From: Sporosarcina sp. FSL K6-3457
GTDB taxonomy: Bacteria > Bacillota > Bacilli > Bacillales_A > Planococcaceae
Reading direction: 5' to 3'
Assembly (NCBI RefSeq): GCF_038007285.1
Contig: NZ_JBBOWX010000001.1
Span: 1 to 64,000 of the forward strand
DNA: 64,000 bases
Shown here: in pieces, positions 28,049-36,283 of the stretch
How positions within the stretch are numbered: position 1 is the first letter of the stretch
Layout of the letters: every line of letters starts with the position of its first letter
Translations under genes and position numbers: made by a program
Notes under the pieces: model-generated
The model's database searches: none
Told to the model about the DNA's origin: nothing
What the model saw: the letters and a program-made list of their open reading frames with translations, nothing else

Positions 28049-28990
28049 TCAATTGTGTATGTTCGATTTTTTAAATTGCCTTCTGAAATCAAAGACATTC
28101 ATATTTAATATTCGCGTTGCCGTTTGCAGTTTATCAATATGTAAAAAACGACGGCACTCACGATTTGTCATCTTGCGCCCGACAAGGAGGAACCACTCGG
28201 TTATTGCCTGTTCGTGTGCAAAACCATCATTCGTGCTGCACTTTTTACAGTGCCACGTTCGTAACGCCCTTTTCATGCCGATATGTCCGCAATTTTTACA
28301 AGTTACTCCTGTTTTTAATTCATCAATTGGAATGTTGTATTTCTCATAGAGAGGTTTGGGGATATAACCAGCGTGGCTGTCCATTAATTCTTTGGTTAGC
28401 GCACTAAGCTCATTGCTGTTCAAAATAGTATGTGATTTTGGAAGCCGCCGTAAAAAGCCGGGAACTGAATTTGGAAAAAGGACAGGAATGTTAGATGGGG
28501 GCTTTTCGATAATTTGTTTCGGATAGGCAAAGACAATCACGGGGTAGATGGGGAGTGCTAGCCCTCTCGCATGAAGCCAGTCACTAAACAGGTCCTGATT
28601 TCGTTCGATTTGTGCTGCTGGACTTCCGAATGCTCGCTTTTGTCCATTTTCAAGTATCCGAATTAACTGGGGTGGATTCTCATTAAAAGTTAATGTACCA
28701 GCCATGTTCTTCACTTCAAAAATAACTGCGTATGAAGGGGTTAAATACAATGTGTCAATTTGAAACGTACCAGTCGATTTTAGGGATAAGTCATGGAGAA
28801 ACACATGCTCGTTTGGAAAAGCATGACGGCTTAACACTTCATCAAGTCGCTCCTCGCCACCCAATCCGGCTCGCATAGCTGCAAGGTCACTAGAAATTTC
28901 CTTGCTGAGTAGGGAGTTAGGCTTTAAACGTGAGAGAAGTGCTGTTAAACCGATGATTTCAGATGGTTGTCTACGCTTTTTATAAATCAT
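28049..28990 (-). CDS. NERD-domain protein with zinc ribbon and C-terminal HTH-like region (copy 1)
   Basis: The 313-aa protein has a nuclease-related domain (NERD) at about 40-160, with the segment STGTFQIDTLYLTPSYAVIFEVKNMAGTL holding the Asp and Glu-x-Lys core of the PD-(D/E)xK-like fold. A CKNC...CKKC zinc ribbon follows near 233-254. A short C-terminal helical stretch (TNRECRRFLHIDKLQTATRIL) resembles a helix-turn-helix. NERD proteins are predicted nucleases or DNA-processing factors; no function is established here. AAAGGAG precedes the start. A paralogue with the same architecture lies at 45946-46920, and both sit next to 21-bp arrays. Confidence 0.82.
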   Translation of the reverse strand: MIYKKRRQPSEIIGLTALLSRLKPNSLLSKEISSDLAAMRAGLGGEERLDEVLSRHAFPNEHVFLHDLSLKSTGTFQIDTLYLTPSYAVIFEVKNMAGTLTFNENPPQLIRILENGQKRAFGSPAAQIERNQDLFSDWLHARGLALPIYPVIVFAYPKQIIEKPPSNIPVLFPNSVPGFLRRLPKSHTILNSNELSALTKELMDSHAGYIPKPLYEKYNIPIDELKTGVTCKNCGHIGMKRALRTWHCKKCSTNDGFAHEQAITEWFLLVGRKMTNRECRRFLHIDKLQTATRILNMNVFDFRRQFKKSNIHN

Positions 28991-29095
28991 TTATCAAGCT
29001 CCTTTATATGTAGGTGGAATATTCAATCACCTATACTATACCATTTTTTGAGTGGGGAAGAAGATTAATTAGAAATAAATGTACCAAATTTGTTT

Positions 29096-29210
29096 TACTA
29101 CTGTTCGGAAGTGTTTTACTACCGGATAGCGTGCATTTACTACCGTTCGGAGAGTGGATACTACCGCATAGACTAGCTTTACTACCGTTCAGGCCATTCC
29201 CGGCTACCAA
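29096..29210. repeat. Tandem array, 21-bp period (TACTACCG core)
   Basis: Core starts fall at 29096, 29117, 29138, 29159 and 29180, with a degenerate unit at 29201; every step is exactly 21 nt. Filler sequences differ in length-compensated fashion (GTTCGGAAGTG, GATAGCGTGCA, GTTCGGAGAGTGG, CATAGACTAGC). The array occupies the divergent region between the NERD gene and the thioesterase gene. Confidence 0.9.
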
Positions 29211-29255
29211 AAAGGGTATACTACTTATATAATTCAATAGAAGAGGAGAATCGGC

Positions 29256-29732
29256 ATGACAGAAAATAAACCCATGGGCCAATCACGTACAATCCAGACG
29301 AAACTGGTCTTGCCACCAGACACGAACCACTTACAGACGATTTTTGGTGGGAAAGTTTTAGCATATATCGACGAAATCGCTGCCATTACGGCGATGAAAC
29401 ATTCAAAAACGGCAGTCGTCACAGCTTCCATCGATTCAGTTGATTTTCTATCATCCGCACGTGTCGGTGATGTCCTTGAATTGGAAGCCGTCGTCACTTC
29501 GACAGGGCGCACGTCGATGGAAGTTTTCGTATCCGTTCATTCCATGAACCTGCTAACAGGTGAAACGAAGCTGACAACGGAATCTTTTTTGACGATGGTT
29601 GCCATGGACAAAAATAATAAATCAACGCCAGTGCCAGGAATTTATGCGGAAACGGATGAGGAAAAAAGATTGTTTGAAACAGCACCAGCCCGTCGCGCAC
29701 ACCGAAAATTACGCAGTGAGATGAAGCACTAA
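29256..29732 (+). CDS. Acyl-CoA thioesterase (hot-dog fold, YkhA-like)
   Basis: The 158-aa protein is a single hot-dog domain of the YciA/YkhA type. It has NHLQTIFGGKVLAYIDEIAAITAMKH (about 26-51), where the Asp/Glu of the helix is the catalytic acid, and DFLSSARVGDVLELEA (about 68-83). Members hydrolyse acyl-CoAs in the cytosol. AGAGGAG lies upstream. It is monocistronic, between the array and the S-box promoter. Confidence 0.88.
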   Translation: MTENKPMGQSRTIQTKLVLPPDTNHLQTIFGGKVLAYIDEIAAITAMKHSKTAVVTASIDSVDFLSSARVGDVLELEAVVTSTGRTSMEVFVSVHSMNLLTGETKLTTESFLTMVAMDKNNKSTPVPGIYAETDEEKRLFETAPARRAHRKLRSEMKH

Positions 29733-29778
29733 CCTGAACGAATAGTGCATCAATTTAAAATAGTTTTCACTTTCCCTC

Positions 29779-29807
29779 TTGACATTCTATTTAGGGGCAT
29801 GTAAAGT
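29779..29807 (+). promoter_or_regulatory. Promoter of the S-box transcript
   Basis: TTGACA (29779-29784) and TAAAGT (29802-29807) are spaced by 17 nt, about 25 nt ahead of the SAM riboswitch. Confidence 0.65.
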
Positions 29808-29832
29808 ATGAGCTACCAACTGAATACGTAAC

Positions 29833-30007
29833 TTTCTTATCCAGAGAGGTGGAGGGACTGGCCCTTTGATACCTCAGCAACAGACTTTTTTAGTACTGTG
29901 CTAATTCCAGAAGCCAAGTGTAATGCTTGTAGCTTGAAGATAAGAAGAGCAAAAAGCGAAATTGCCAAAACCTCTTCTTTTAAGTATAGAAGAGGTTTTT
30001 TTGTTTT
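29833..30007 (+). promoter_or_regulatory. SAM-I (S-box) riboswitch with terminator
   Basis: The region opens CTTATCCAGAGAGG and continues GTGGAGGGACTGGCCC...GATACCTCAGCAACAG, the highly conserved SAM-I core, then TAAGAAGAG. AAAACCTCTTC...GAAGAGGTTTTTTT (29967-30007) is the terminator that forms when SAM is bound. It should switch on the cyclase-family gene and probably the MetE-like gene when methionine or SAM is scarce. Confidence 0.95.
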
Positions 30008-30083
30008 ATCTAGCCTCCGGGCGCCTTTCGCTTTTAAATCTATCTGGAGACTGTTACCTTCAAGGAAATAAGGAGGAATGTTT

Positions 30084-30821
30084 ATGTCGAATGAATTAAT
30101 CAATGCGCTTACGTTATTAAAACAGAAAGAGTGGGTCGATTTAACACATACCTTTGGACCCGACTCACCTCATTTTTCAGCCTTTGATGCAGCGGAATTT
30201 ACAACGTTATTTGATCATGACGATGGTTTTTTCGCACAAAGCTTCAAATTCGCTGGACAGTACGGCACACATATTGATGCGCCCATCCACTTTGTGCGTA
30301 ATACAAGATATTTGGATGAACTAGGCCTGAAGGAGTTAGTTTTACCGCTCGTCGTTATCGATAAATCAAAAGAGTCCACGGACAATCATGATTTTACGTT
30401 AGCAGTTGAAGATATTCTTAAGTTTGAAGAGCAGCATGGACAGATTGAGGCAGGCACATTTGTGGCACTGCGCACAGATTGGAGCAAGCGTTGGCCGGAT
30501 AATGAGGCTTTCTGCAATAAAGACACCGACGGCAATAACCGTATACCCGGCTGGGGCCTTGACGCTTTGAAGTTTTTATTCGAAGAACGACAGGTGAAAG
30601 CAGTTGGTCATGAAACGTTCGATACGGATTCAGCCATCGATTTTCAAAAGAATCAAGCATTGCTAGGTGAATATTATGTGCTTGAACAAGACACTTACCA
30701 AATAGAATTATTAACAAATTTAGATAAACTGCCTGCCAAAGGTGCAGTTATTTTCAATATCGTTCCGAAACCGGAAAAAGCATCAGGATTCCCAGTACGC
30801 TCATTCGCGATACTGCCATAA
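30084..30821 (+). CDS. Cyclase/kynurenine-formamidase-fold family protein
   Basis: The 245-aa protein has the cyclase-family metal motif as QYGTHIDAPIHF (about 52-63), an early WVDLTHTFGPDSPHF, and a late GHETFDTDSA. Known members are kynurenine formamidases and isatin hydrolases, but placement behind a SAM riboswitch suggests a role in sulfur or methionine metabolism instead. ATG at 30084 is 8 nt after AAGGAGG; the ATG at 30078 is too close. The exact substrate cannot be read from the sequence. Confidence 0.8.
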   Translation: MSNELINALTLLKQKEWVDLTHTFGPDSPHFSAFDAAEFTTLFDHDDGFFAQSFKFAGQYGTHIDAPIHFVRNTRYLDELGLKELVLPLVVIDKSKESTDNHDFTLAVEDILKFEEQHGQIEAGTFVALRTDWSKRWPDNEAFCNKDTDGNNRIPGWGLDALKFLFEERQVKAVGHETFDTDSAIDFQKNQALLGEYYVLEQDTYQIELLTNLDKLPAKGAVIFNIVPKPEKASGFPVRSFAILP

Positions 30822-30840
30822 CGACAGAAAAAGGGTTACT

Positions 30841-31055
30841 CATTCGTATCCTTATTCACATAAACCTAGTAGATTCGCCCATTCGCGTCTCTGTCCAAAC
30901 AGACTAAGCAGACTCGCCCATTCGTATTTCTGTTTAATCAAACCAAACAGGGTTGCCCATTCGCATCTCTGTCGAATCAAACCAACCAGGTCTGCTCATT
31001 TGCATACCTGTCCCAAGATAATTAAATAGGAGTGCTCATTTGCGCTCTTCCCATA
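30841..31055. repeat. Tandem array, 39-bp period
   Basis: Units begin CATTCG or CATTTG at 30841, 30880, 30919, 30958, 30997 and 31037, so four steps are 39 nt and the last is 40. The core reads GCCCATTCGCRTCTCTGT, with a filler rich in AAACCAAACAG. It fills the gap between the cyclase and MetE-like genes, apparently within one transcript, and would encode 13-residue repeats if translated. Confidence 0.88.
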
Positions 31056-31099
31056 AAAAAATCATAATTTACTACTAAAAATAGAAAGAAGGAATAGAC

Positions 31100-32212
31100 A
31101 TGTCAACTCAATCAACTACTGTAACGAAAGCACCATTCAGAGCGGATCACGTAGGAAGTTTACTGCGTCCAAATAGTTTGCACCAAGCACGTAAGGACTT
31201 TAAAGAAGGTGCGATTACAGCACAACAATTACGCGAAGTTGAAACGCAGGAAATTAAACGAATTGTGGACAAGCAAATTGAAGTTGGCTTGGAACTTGTG
31301 ACGGATGGTGAATTTAGACGTACATGGTGGCATTTGGACTTCTTAGAGCATTTGAATGGTATTGAAGGTTATGTGCCAGAAACGGGATACGAGTTTGATG
31401 GTGTGGAAACTGAGCGCTACAACATTCGTACGACAGGAAAGATTTCATTTAACCCCGATCATCCTTTCATCAGGGATTTTATCGAATTCAATGAGATTGT
31501 AGATGGTCGCGCCGTTGCCAAACAAACAATTCCAAGCCCGAATCAATTATTCCATCCCGATATTTTCAATGCATCGGTGTATCCTGACTACGAATCATAT
31601 GCGGCGGATATCATCAAAGCTTATCAAGACGCATTGAAAGCATTTTACGATGCAGGCGTTCGCTATTTACAGTTGGATGATGTCTACATTGCCGCACTTT
31701 CTTCGCCTGAACTTGAGTTTGGTGATCAAGGCTATACAAGAGAGCAATTTATCGACTTAGCCTTGCGCGTCATTAACGGAGTATTGGAAGGGAAGCCGGA
31801 AGATTTAATCGTGACAACGCATTTATGCCGTGGAAATTACCAATCGACGTGGGCGTTCCAAGGAAGCTATGGGCTGATTGCGCCAACATTATTTGCGAAA
31901 GAAAAAGTAGATGGCTTCTTCTTGGAATATGACGATGAGCGTTCAGGAGACTTTCAACCATTGGACCATATACCAAATGGTGGTGCAAACGTCGTCCTTG
32001 GTGTTGTCACATCTAAAGACGGTAAACTAGAAGACAAAGAAACGATCATAGCGCGTATTCAGGAGGCTGCAAAGTATGTACCGCTTGAACAATTGTGCCT
32101 AAGCCCACAATGTGGCTTCGCTTCTACACATCATGGCAACAAGTTGACGGAAGATGAGCAATGGGAGAAGTTGAAATTCATCGTAGACGTTGCGAAGGAA
32201 GTTTGGGGATAA
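31100..32212 (+). CDS. MetE-like methyltransferase (YxjG/YxjH type)
   Basis: The 370-aa protein corresponds to the C-terminal catalytic barrel of cobalamin-independent methionine synthase, as in B. subtilis YxjG/YxjH, which are also S-box controlled. It starts PFRADHVGSLLRP and has VTDGEFRRTWW (near 73) and QLDD (near 190). The zinc-site residues are in THLCRGN (near 235) and SPQCGFAS (near 335). It likely methylates homocysteine using a short folate or other methyl donor. AAAGAAGGAA precedes the start and a strong terminator follows. Confidence 0.88.
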   Translation: MSTQSTTVTKAPFRADHVGSLLRPNSLHQARKDFKEGAITAQQLREVETQEIKRIVDKQIEVGLELVTDGEFRRTWWHLDFLEHLNGIEGYVPETGYEFDGVETERYNIRTTGKISFNPDHPFIRDFIEFNEIVDGRAVAKQTIPSPNQLFHPDIFNASVYPDYESYAADIIKAYQDALKAFYDAGVRYLQLDDVYIAALSSPELEFGDQGYTREQFIDLALRVINGVLEGKPEDLIVTTHLCRGNYQSTWAFQGSYGLIAPTLFAKEKVDGFFLEYDDERSGDFQPLDHIPNGGANVVLGVVTSKDGKLEDKETIIARIQEAAKYVPLEQLCLSPQCGFASTHHGNKLTEDEQWEKLKFIVDVAKEVWG

Positions 32213-32226
32213 GTAGAACTAAAAAA

Positions 32227-32263
32227 TAAAGGAGAATGCATAGCAATATGCATTCTCCTTTTA
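32227..32263 (+). terminator. Terminator of the MetE-like gene, target of the intron
   Basis: AAAGGAGAATGCAT pairs with ATGCATTCTCCTTTT around a 6-nt loop. The group II intron starts 3-4 nt after its T-tract. Confidence 0.92.
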
Positions 32264-32265
32264 TT

Positions 32266-34165
32266 GTGCGCCCTGCATGGGTGAATACTCGGTGGTGAAA
32301 GTCCACTACAGGCTTGGCAGTAGGAACTGTTAGCGAAAGACAAGGTGGCTATCGTGAGGTAGTGGCTGAAGGAAGTCGGACGCAAACTCCTGAACTGACG
32401 AACAGAAACTAGATAGAAGGCTGAATTAGGTCGGATAAGGTTGCAATACAAACCGAAGTCCTATACTGCCCGAAACCTATACAGTAAATCTAGCAGTTAC
32501 ATGGGAGGAAAGTATTCGCTCTTACCGGGGGAGGTCTTACGAGGGCATAGTGTAAGTTAAAAGATAACGAACCAGCGCAATCTTCGTGGTGACATGGAGA
32601 TGAATCGTAAGAAGTCAGCAGAAGTCATAGTAGCGTTCGCTGACAGGACGTGAAGGACCGAACAATAATAATTTTGAGGATACAAGGAGGTGTGGAAATT
32701 GCGACAACCGCAGAAAACAGGGAAACCTGGCTACCGTCAGAGAGATAATGTGGAACATGAAGGGTATGACGGAGTGCATAGTAATTTCCATGGTGAATTG
32801 GACAATCAAAATGGTGTAAATCTGTTTGGGAAAATTCTCTCAAGGAATAATCTCAATCAAGCTTACCTACAAGTTGTCAGAAATAAGGGAGCCGCAGGCG
32901 TAGACGGTATGACTTACGACCAGCTACTTCCACACTTGAAGGAGCACAGGGAAGAACTACTAATGAAATTACATAACGGGACTTATCGCCCGCAACCCGT
33001 GTTGCGGGTTGAAATTCCGAAACCTGACGGTGGTGTAAGAAAGTTAGGGATTCCAACTGTTATCGACCGGATGATTCAACAAGCAATCAATCAAGTCTTA
33101 CAACCGATTTTTGACCCTGCGTTCTCCGATAATAGCTTTGGGTTTCGTCCGAAGCGTAGTGCACATCAGGCTATCATACAAGCAAAGTCGTACTACGAAC
33201 AAGGATACAAATACGTTGTAGATATGGATATGAAAGCTTATTTTGACTCAGTAAACCACGATAAACTCATGTACTACATTGAGGAAAAGATACAAGATAA
33301 GCGTGTTCTACATCTTATTCGCCAATACCTCAAGAGCGGTATTATGGTAAACGGTTTATTCGAAACCTCCGAAGAAGGAACCCCACAGGGAGGAAATTTA
33401 TCGCCATTATTGAGTAATATTTACTTGAATGAATTCGATAAGCTCCTCACGACACGTGGGCACAAATTCGTCCGTTACGCCGATGACTGCAACATATACG
33501 TTAAAAGTAAACGGGCAGGTTATCGAGTGATGGCAAGTTCAATCAATTTCCTTGAGGATGAACTGAAATTAACCGTGAATCGTGAGAAGAGTGCGGTAGG
33601 AAGTCCACTGAAACGAAAGTTTCTAGGATTCTGCTTACTGGCAACTAAAAACGGTGTCAAGATTCGACCGCATCAAAAGGCAAAATCTACTGTGAAGCAA
33701 AAGTTGAAGAAAATAACAAAGCGGAACAGAGGGAGAAGCATTGAAGTTCTATTCAAGCAAATCAAGCAGCTAATGACGGGGTGGATAAACTACTACGGTA
33801 TTGGTGAAATGAAACGCTTTATGAATGAATTAAACGGTTGGTTGAAACGACGAATCAGGCAATACATCTGGAAACAGTGGAAAAACCCACGAACCAAATG
33901 TAAAAACCTTATTCAACTAGGTATCGAAGAGCGAAAAGCTTATGAATGGTCAAATACCCGAAAGGGTTACTGGAGGATTTCAGCCAGTTACATCCTTTAC
34001 AGGTCATTAACAGATGAAAAACTGGTACAACTCGGATATATGGATATATCCGTGAAATACCAGTTTGTACACTCAAATTATTGAACCGCCGTATACGGGT
34101 CCGTACGTACGGTGGTGTGAGAGGGTCGAACGAATCAATCTTCTGATTCGTTCACTCTACTCGAT
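32266..34165 (+). mobile_element. Group IIC (class C) intron
   Basis: The 5' end GTGCGCCCTGCATGGGTG and the AAGTCAGCAGAAGTCATAGTA segment near 32612 closely follow the Oceanobacillus iheyensis group IIC intron as I remember it. Domain V is at 34083-34119 (GAACCGCCGTATAC...GTACGGTGGTGTG), and a domain VI-like stem and CTCTACTCGAT mark the 3' end near 34165. Class C introns characteristically insert just downstream of Rho-independent terminators, and this one directly follows the terminator at 32227. The encoded maturase is intact, so the element may be active. The 3' boundary is accurate to a few bases. Confidence 0.92.
32699..34084 (+). CDS. ltrA: Group II intron reverse transcriptase/maturase
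   Basis: The 461-aa intron-encoded protein has the reverse transcriptase domain (about 35-310) with the catalytic YADD at residues 260-263, followed by the group II maturase X domain (about 325-430, GWINYYG). No HNH endonuclease domain follows, as expected for class C introns. TTG at 32699 is 7 nt after AAGGAGGTG. The protein splices the intron RNA and copies it into new sites. Confidence 0.95.
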   Translation: MRQPQKTGKPGYRQRDNVEHEGYDGVHSNFHGELDNQNGVNLFGKILSRNNLNQAYLQVVRNKGAAGVDGMTYDQLLPHLKEHREELLMKLHNGTYRPQPVLRVEIPKPDGGVRKLGIPTVIDRMIQQAINQVLQPIFDPAFSDNSFGFRPKRSAHQAIIQAKSYYEQGYKYVVDMDMKAYFDSVNHDKLMYYIEEKIQDKRVLHLIRQYLKSGIMVNGLFETSEEGTPQGGNLSPLLSNIYLNEFDKLLTTRGHKFVRYADDCNIYVKSKRAGYRVMASSINFLEDELKLTVNREKSAVGSPLKRKFLGFCLLATKNGVKIRPHQKAKSTVKQKLKKITKRNRGRSIEVLFKQIKQLMTGWINYYGIGEMKRFMNELNGWLKRRIRQYIWKQWKNPRTKCKNLIQLGIEERKAYEWSNTRKGYWRISASYILYRSLTDEKLVQLGYMDISVKYQFVHSNY

Positions 34166-34231
34166 TTTCGATTTATGGAACTTGCTAACAGTTGTTAGTG
34201 ATTCATCAACAAATGTGGGTAATTTAGTGTT

Positions 34232-35437
34232 TTAGCTCACTCGGCGTTGGTTATCCACATGTGGGTAACTCGGTTGCTTGTTTTTTACTCTTATATGACC
34301 GCTCCACGAAAAATTTGTCCACATGCGTAGAATGAATTCGAGTGGTCCGCGGTGGAAAAGTTTTAGATACCAATGACTGAATACGCATTGGACAGAGAAA
34401 ATGACGAGTCCGAGTACGATACTGTTCAGTATGCCGAGTTTTCCAAATTGACCGAGGCCGTAGCCGTAAAAAATGGATGTACAGATGACGGTTTGAAGCA
34501 GGTAATTCGTTAACGATAATTTACCTACATTTTCGAAAGCGCGCATCATCATTGATTCGGAAAAACGGGTGTAGGTGTAAGCAAATGCATAAATATAGCC
34601 CAGTGCCAGTAAAGGACCGCCGATGCTGAGTAAGACGTAGGTCCAATCGTTTTCCAATGTAAGCGTCCCTACACTTTTTAGCAAAAGCCCCACTGGTAAA
34701 AGGATAGCCATGCCGATTTTGTATCTGTTGTGCTCAGATATTGGGTTCGAAAAATGATTTGCTTTTGCTGCGTACATGCCAAACAAAAAAAGTGGAGCTA
34801 TAGCAAGTGGTGCAAATAACAGCATGAGCGCAGCGAGTGACCCGGACATGTTTAGCGGGTCCTCATTGATTCGGTGCGTCATGATTTCCGAATAAGTCCC
34901 ATTCGCATACACGTCATTTGTATCCGTAATATACGTTGCCATCCGTTCTAAATCTTCGACGGGTTCCTCTAATTGTCCATATGTAAGCGCACTTGTAAGT
35001 ACGAAAAGGATTATGCTCCAAATTAATAGCGTCTTCTTTTTTCGATTCAAAAATAGCAGAAGGAAGAAGCCGATCAAGCCATAGAGAAATAAAATATCTC
35101 CTTCCCACAGAAAGCTGCCGTGCAGAAGGCCAATTGCCGCTAACAATATAAAGCGTCGAACAAGGTGGCGCTTTACTTTTGCACCATTTCTCTCAATTCC
35201 TTCCGCCATTTTAATCATAGAGTAGCCGAAAAGAAATGCGAAAATCGGCATGAAACTACTTTCGATAAAGATTTTAAGAACCTGATAAGTCCTTGTATCT
35301 ACTGGTGATAGTGAGAAGGCTGTTATGGAATCCTTCCCATAGATTCCATATTGAAAAATAAGCAAGTTCGCTAGTAAAATGCCGAATAAGCTCAATCCTC
35401 GCAGGCCATCAATTAAGTGAATTCGTTGTGATTTCAA
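34232..35437 (-). CDS. DUF418 family membrane protein
   Basis: The 401-aa polytopic protein starts with RIHLIDGLRGLSLFGILLANL and has about nine membrane helices. The DUF418 domain lies in the C-terminal half (GKLSLTNYLLQTVICTSIFYGYGLG, about 308-332). Related proteins include B. subtilis YrkO and E. coli YeiB, of unknown transport role. It stands alone, divergent from the two-component operon. Confidence 0.82.
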   Translation of the reverse strand: MKSQRIHLIDGLRGLSLFGILLANLLIFQYGIYGKDSITAFSLSPVDTRTYQVLKIFIESSFMPIFAFLFGYSMIKMAEGIERNGAKVKRHLVRRFILLAAIGLLHGSFLWEGDILFLYGLIGFFLLLFLNRKKKTLLIWSIILFVLTSALTYGQLEEPVEDLERMATYITDTNDVYANGTYSEIMTHRINEDPLNMSGSLAALMLLFAPLAIAPLFLFGMYAAKANHFSNPISEHNRYKIGMAILLPVGLLLKSVGTLTLENDWTYVLLSIGGPLLALGYIYAFAYTYTRFSESMMMRAFENVGKLSLTNYLLQTVICTSIFYGYGLGQFGKLGILNSIVLGLVIFSVQCVFSHWYLKLFHRGPLEFILRMWTNFSWSGHIRVKNKQPSYPHVDNQRRVS

Positions 35438-35541
35438 TTTTTATGCCCCCAATACTTTTATGTGAAAATAGCGGTTGACCATACTAAATCCCACCTTCAT
35501 TTGTTAGTATAATGGAAGAAGCTTATATGGAAATGAAAGGA

Positions 35542-35559
35542 ACCTTAACAGGACCTTAA
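35542..35559 (+). promoter_or_regulatory. Direct-repeat operator candidate upstream of the response regulator
   Basis: ACCTTAA occurs at 35542-35548 and again at 35553-35559, 11 nt apart start to start, the usual phasing for OmpR/PhoB-family dimers. It lies between a TATAAT at 35506 and the ribosome site, so it may serve autoregulation. Inferred only. Confidence 0.35.
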
Positions 35560-35575
35560 ATTTGGAGGGAATGTA

Positions 35576-36283
35576 GTGGAACTGGCAAAAATACTTGTCG
35601 TGGAAGATGAACAGGCGATTGGGGATATGGTTGATATTATTTTACGTAAGGAGGGGTTTAGTGCTATTGATGTTTGTGCGACTTATAAGGAAGCGGAAGA
35701 GCTTGTCTCTAAGAATCGGTATGACCTACATATTCTCGATATTATGTTACCTGATGGAACGGGTCTTGAATTGGCACAGAAAATTCGTCATGTATCGAAT
35801 GCACCGATTTTCTTTCTGACAGCCAAATCATCCGATGCCGATAAATTGCGTGGTTTCATGCATGGGGCGGATGATTATATAACGAAGCCATTCAATCCGA
35901 TGGAATTGGCTGCGCGTGTAAAAGTGCAAACAAGCCGCTATATGGCAAAGACAGAAAAGCAGCAAGACCCTTATGATTTCGGGCATTTCCGTTTCGATCC
36001 GACTGCTGCTGAACTGATTGTGAATGGTGAAACAGTGACGCTACCGGGTAAACAATTTCATCTGCTAGAACTGTTTTGTAACCATCCGGGTCAAGTACTG
36101 TCAAAAGAACAACTGTATGAAAAGGTATGGGGCGAGGACAGCTTCATAGACGATAACACGATTATGGTTCATATCCGTCGATTACGCGAAAAAATTGAGG
36201 TAGATCCAAGCCGTCCGGAGTTTTTGAAGACTGTCCGTGGTATTGGCTACAAACTTCAAGCTAAGCGAGGGGGTATAACATGA
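35576..36283 (+). CDS. OmpR/PhoB-family response regulator
   Basis: The 235-aa protein has a receiver domain (about 4-118) with the acidic pair Glu10/Asp11, phosphoacceptor Asp55 (HILDIMLPDG) and the Lys in FLTAKSS. A winged-helix DNA-binding domain (about 138-230) has the LLELFCNHPGQVLSKEQLYEKVWG and IMVHIRRLREKIE segments. GTG at 35576 follows TTGGAGGG. It overlaps the kinase gene by 4 nt, so the two form a pair; the stimulus is not evident. Confidence 0.92.
   Translation: MELAKILVVEDEQAIGDMVDIILRKEGFSAIDVCATYKEAEELVSKNRYDLHILDIMLPDGTGLELAQKIRHVSNAPIFFLTAKSSDADKLRGFMHGADDYITKPFNPMELAARVKVQTSRYMAKTEKQQDPYDFGHFRFDPTAAELIVNGETVTLPGKQFHLLELFCNHPGQVLSKEQLYEKVWGEDSFIDDNTIMVHIRRLREKIEVDPSRPEFLKTVRGIGYKLQAKRGGIT

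Noticed and set aside
30084..30821. Naming the cyclase-family gene kynB because kynU is in the window
   Set aside because: kynU is 32 kb away, and this gene is under SAM riboswitch control. The metal motif is shared by enzymes with several different substrates.
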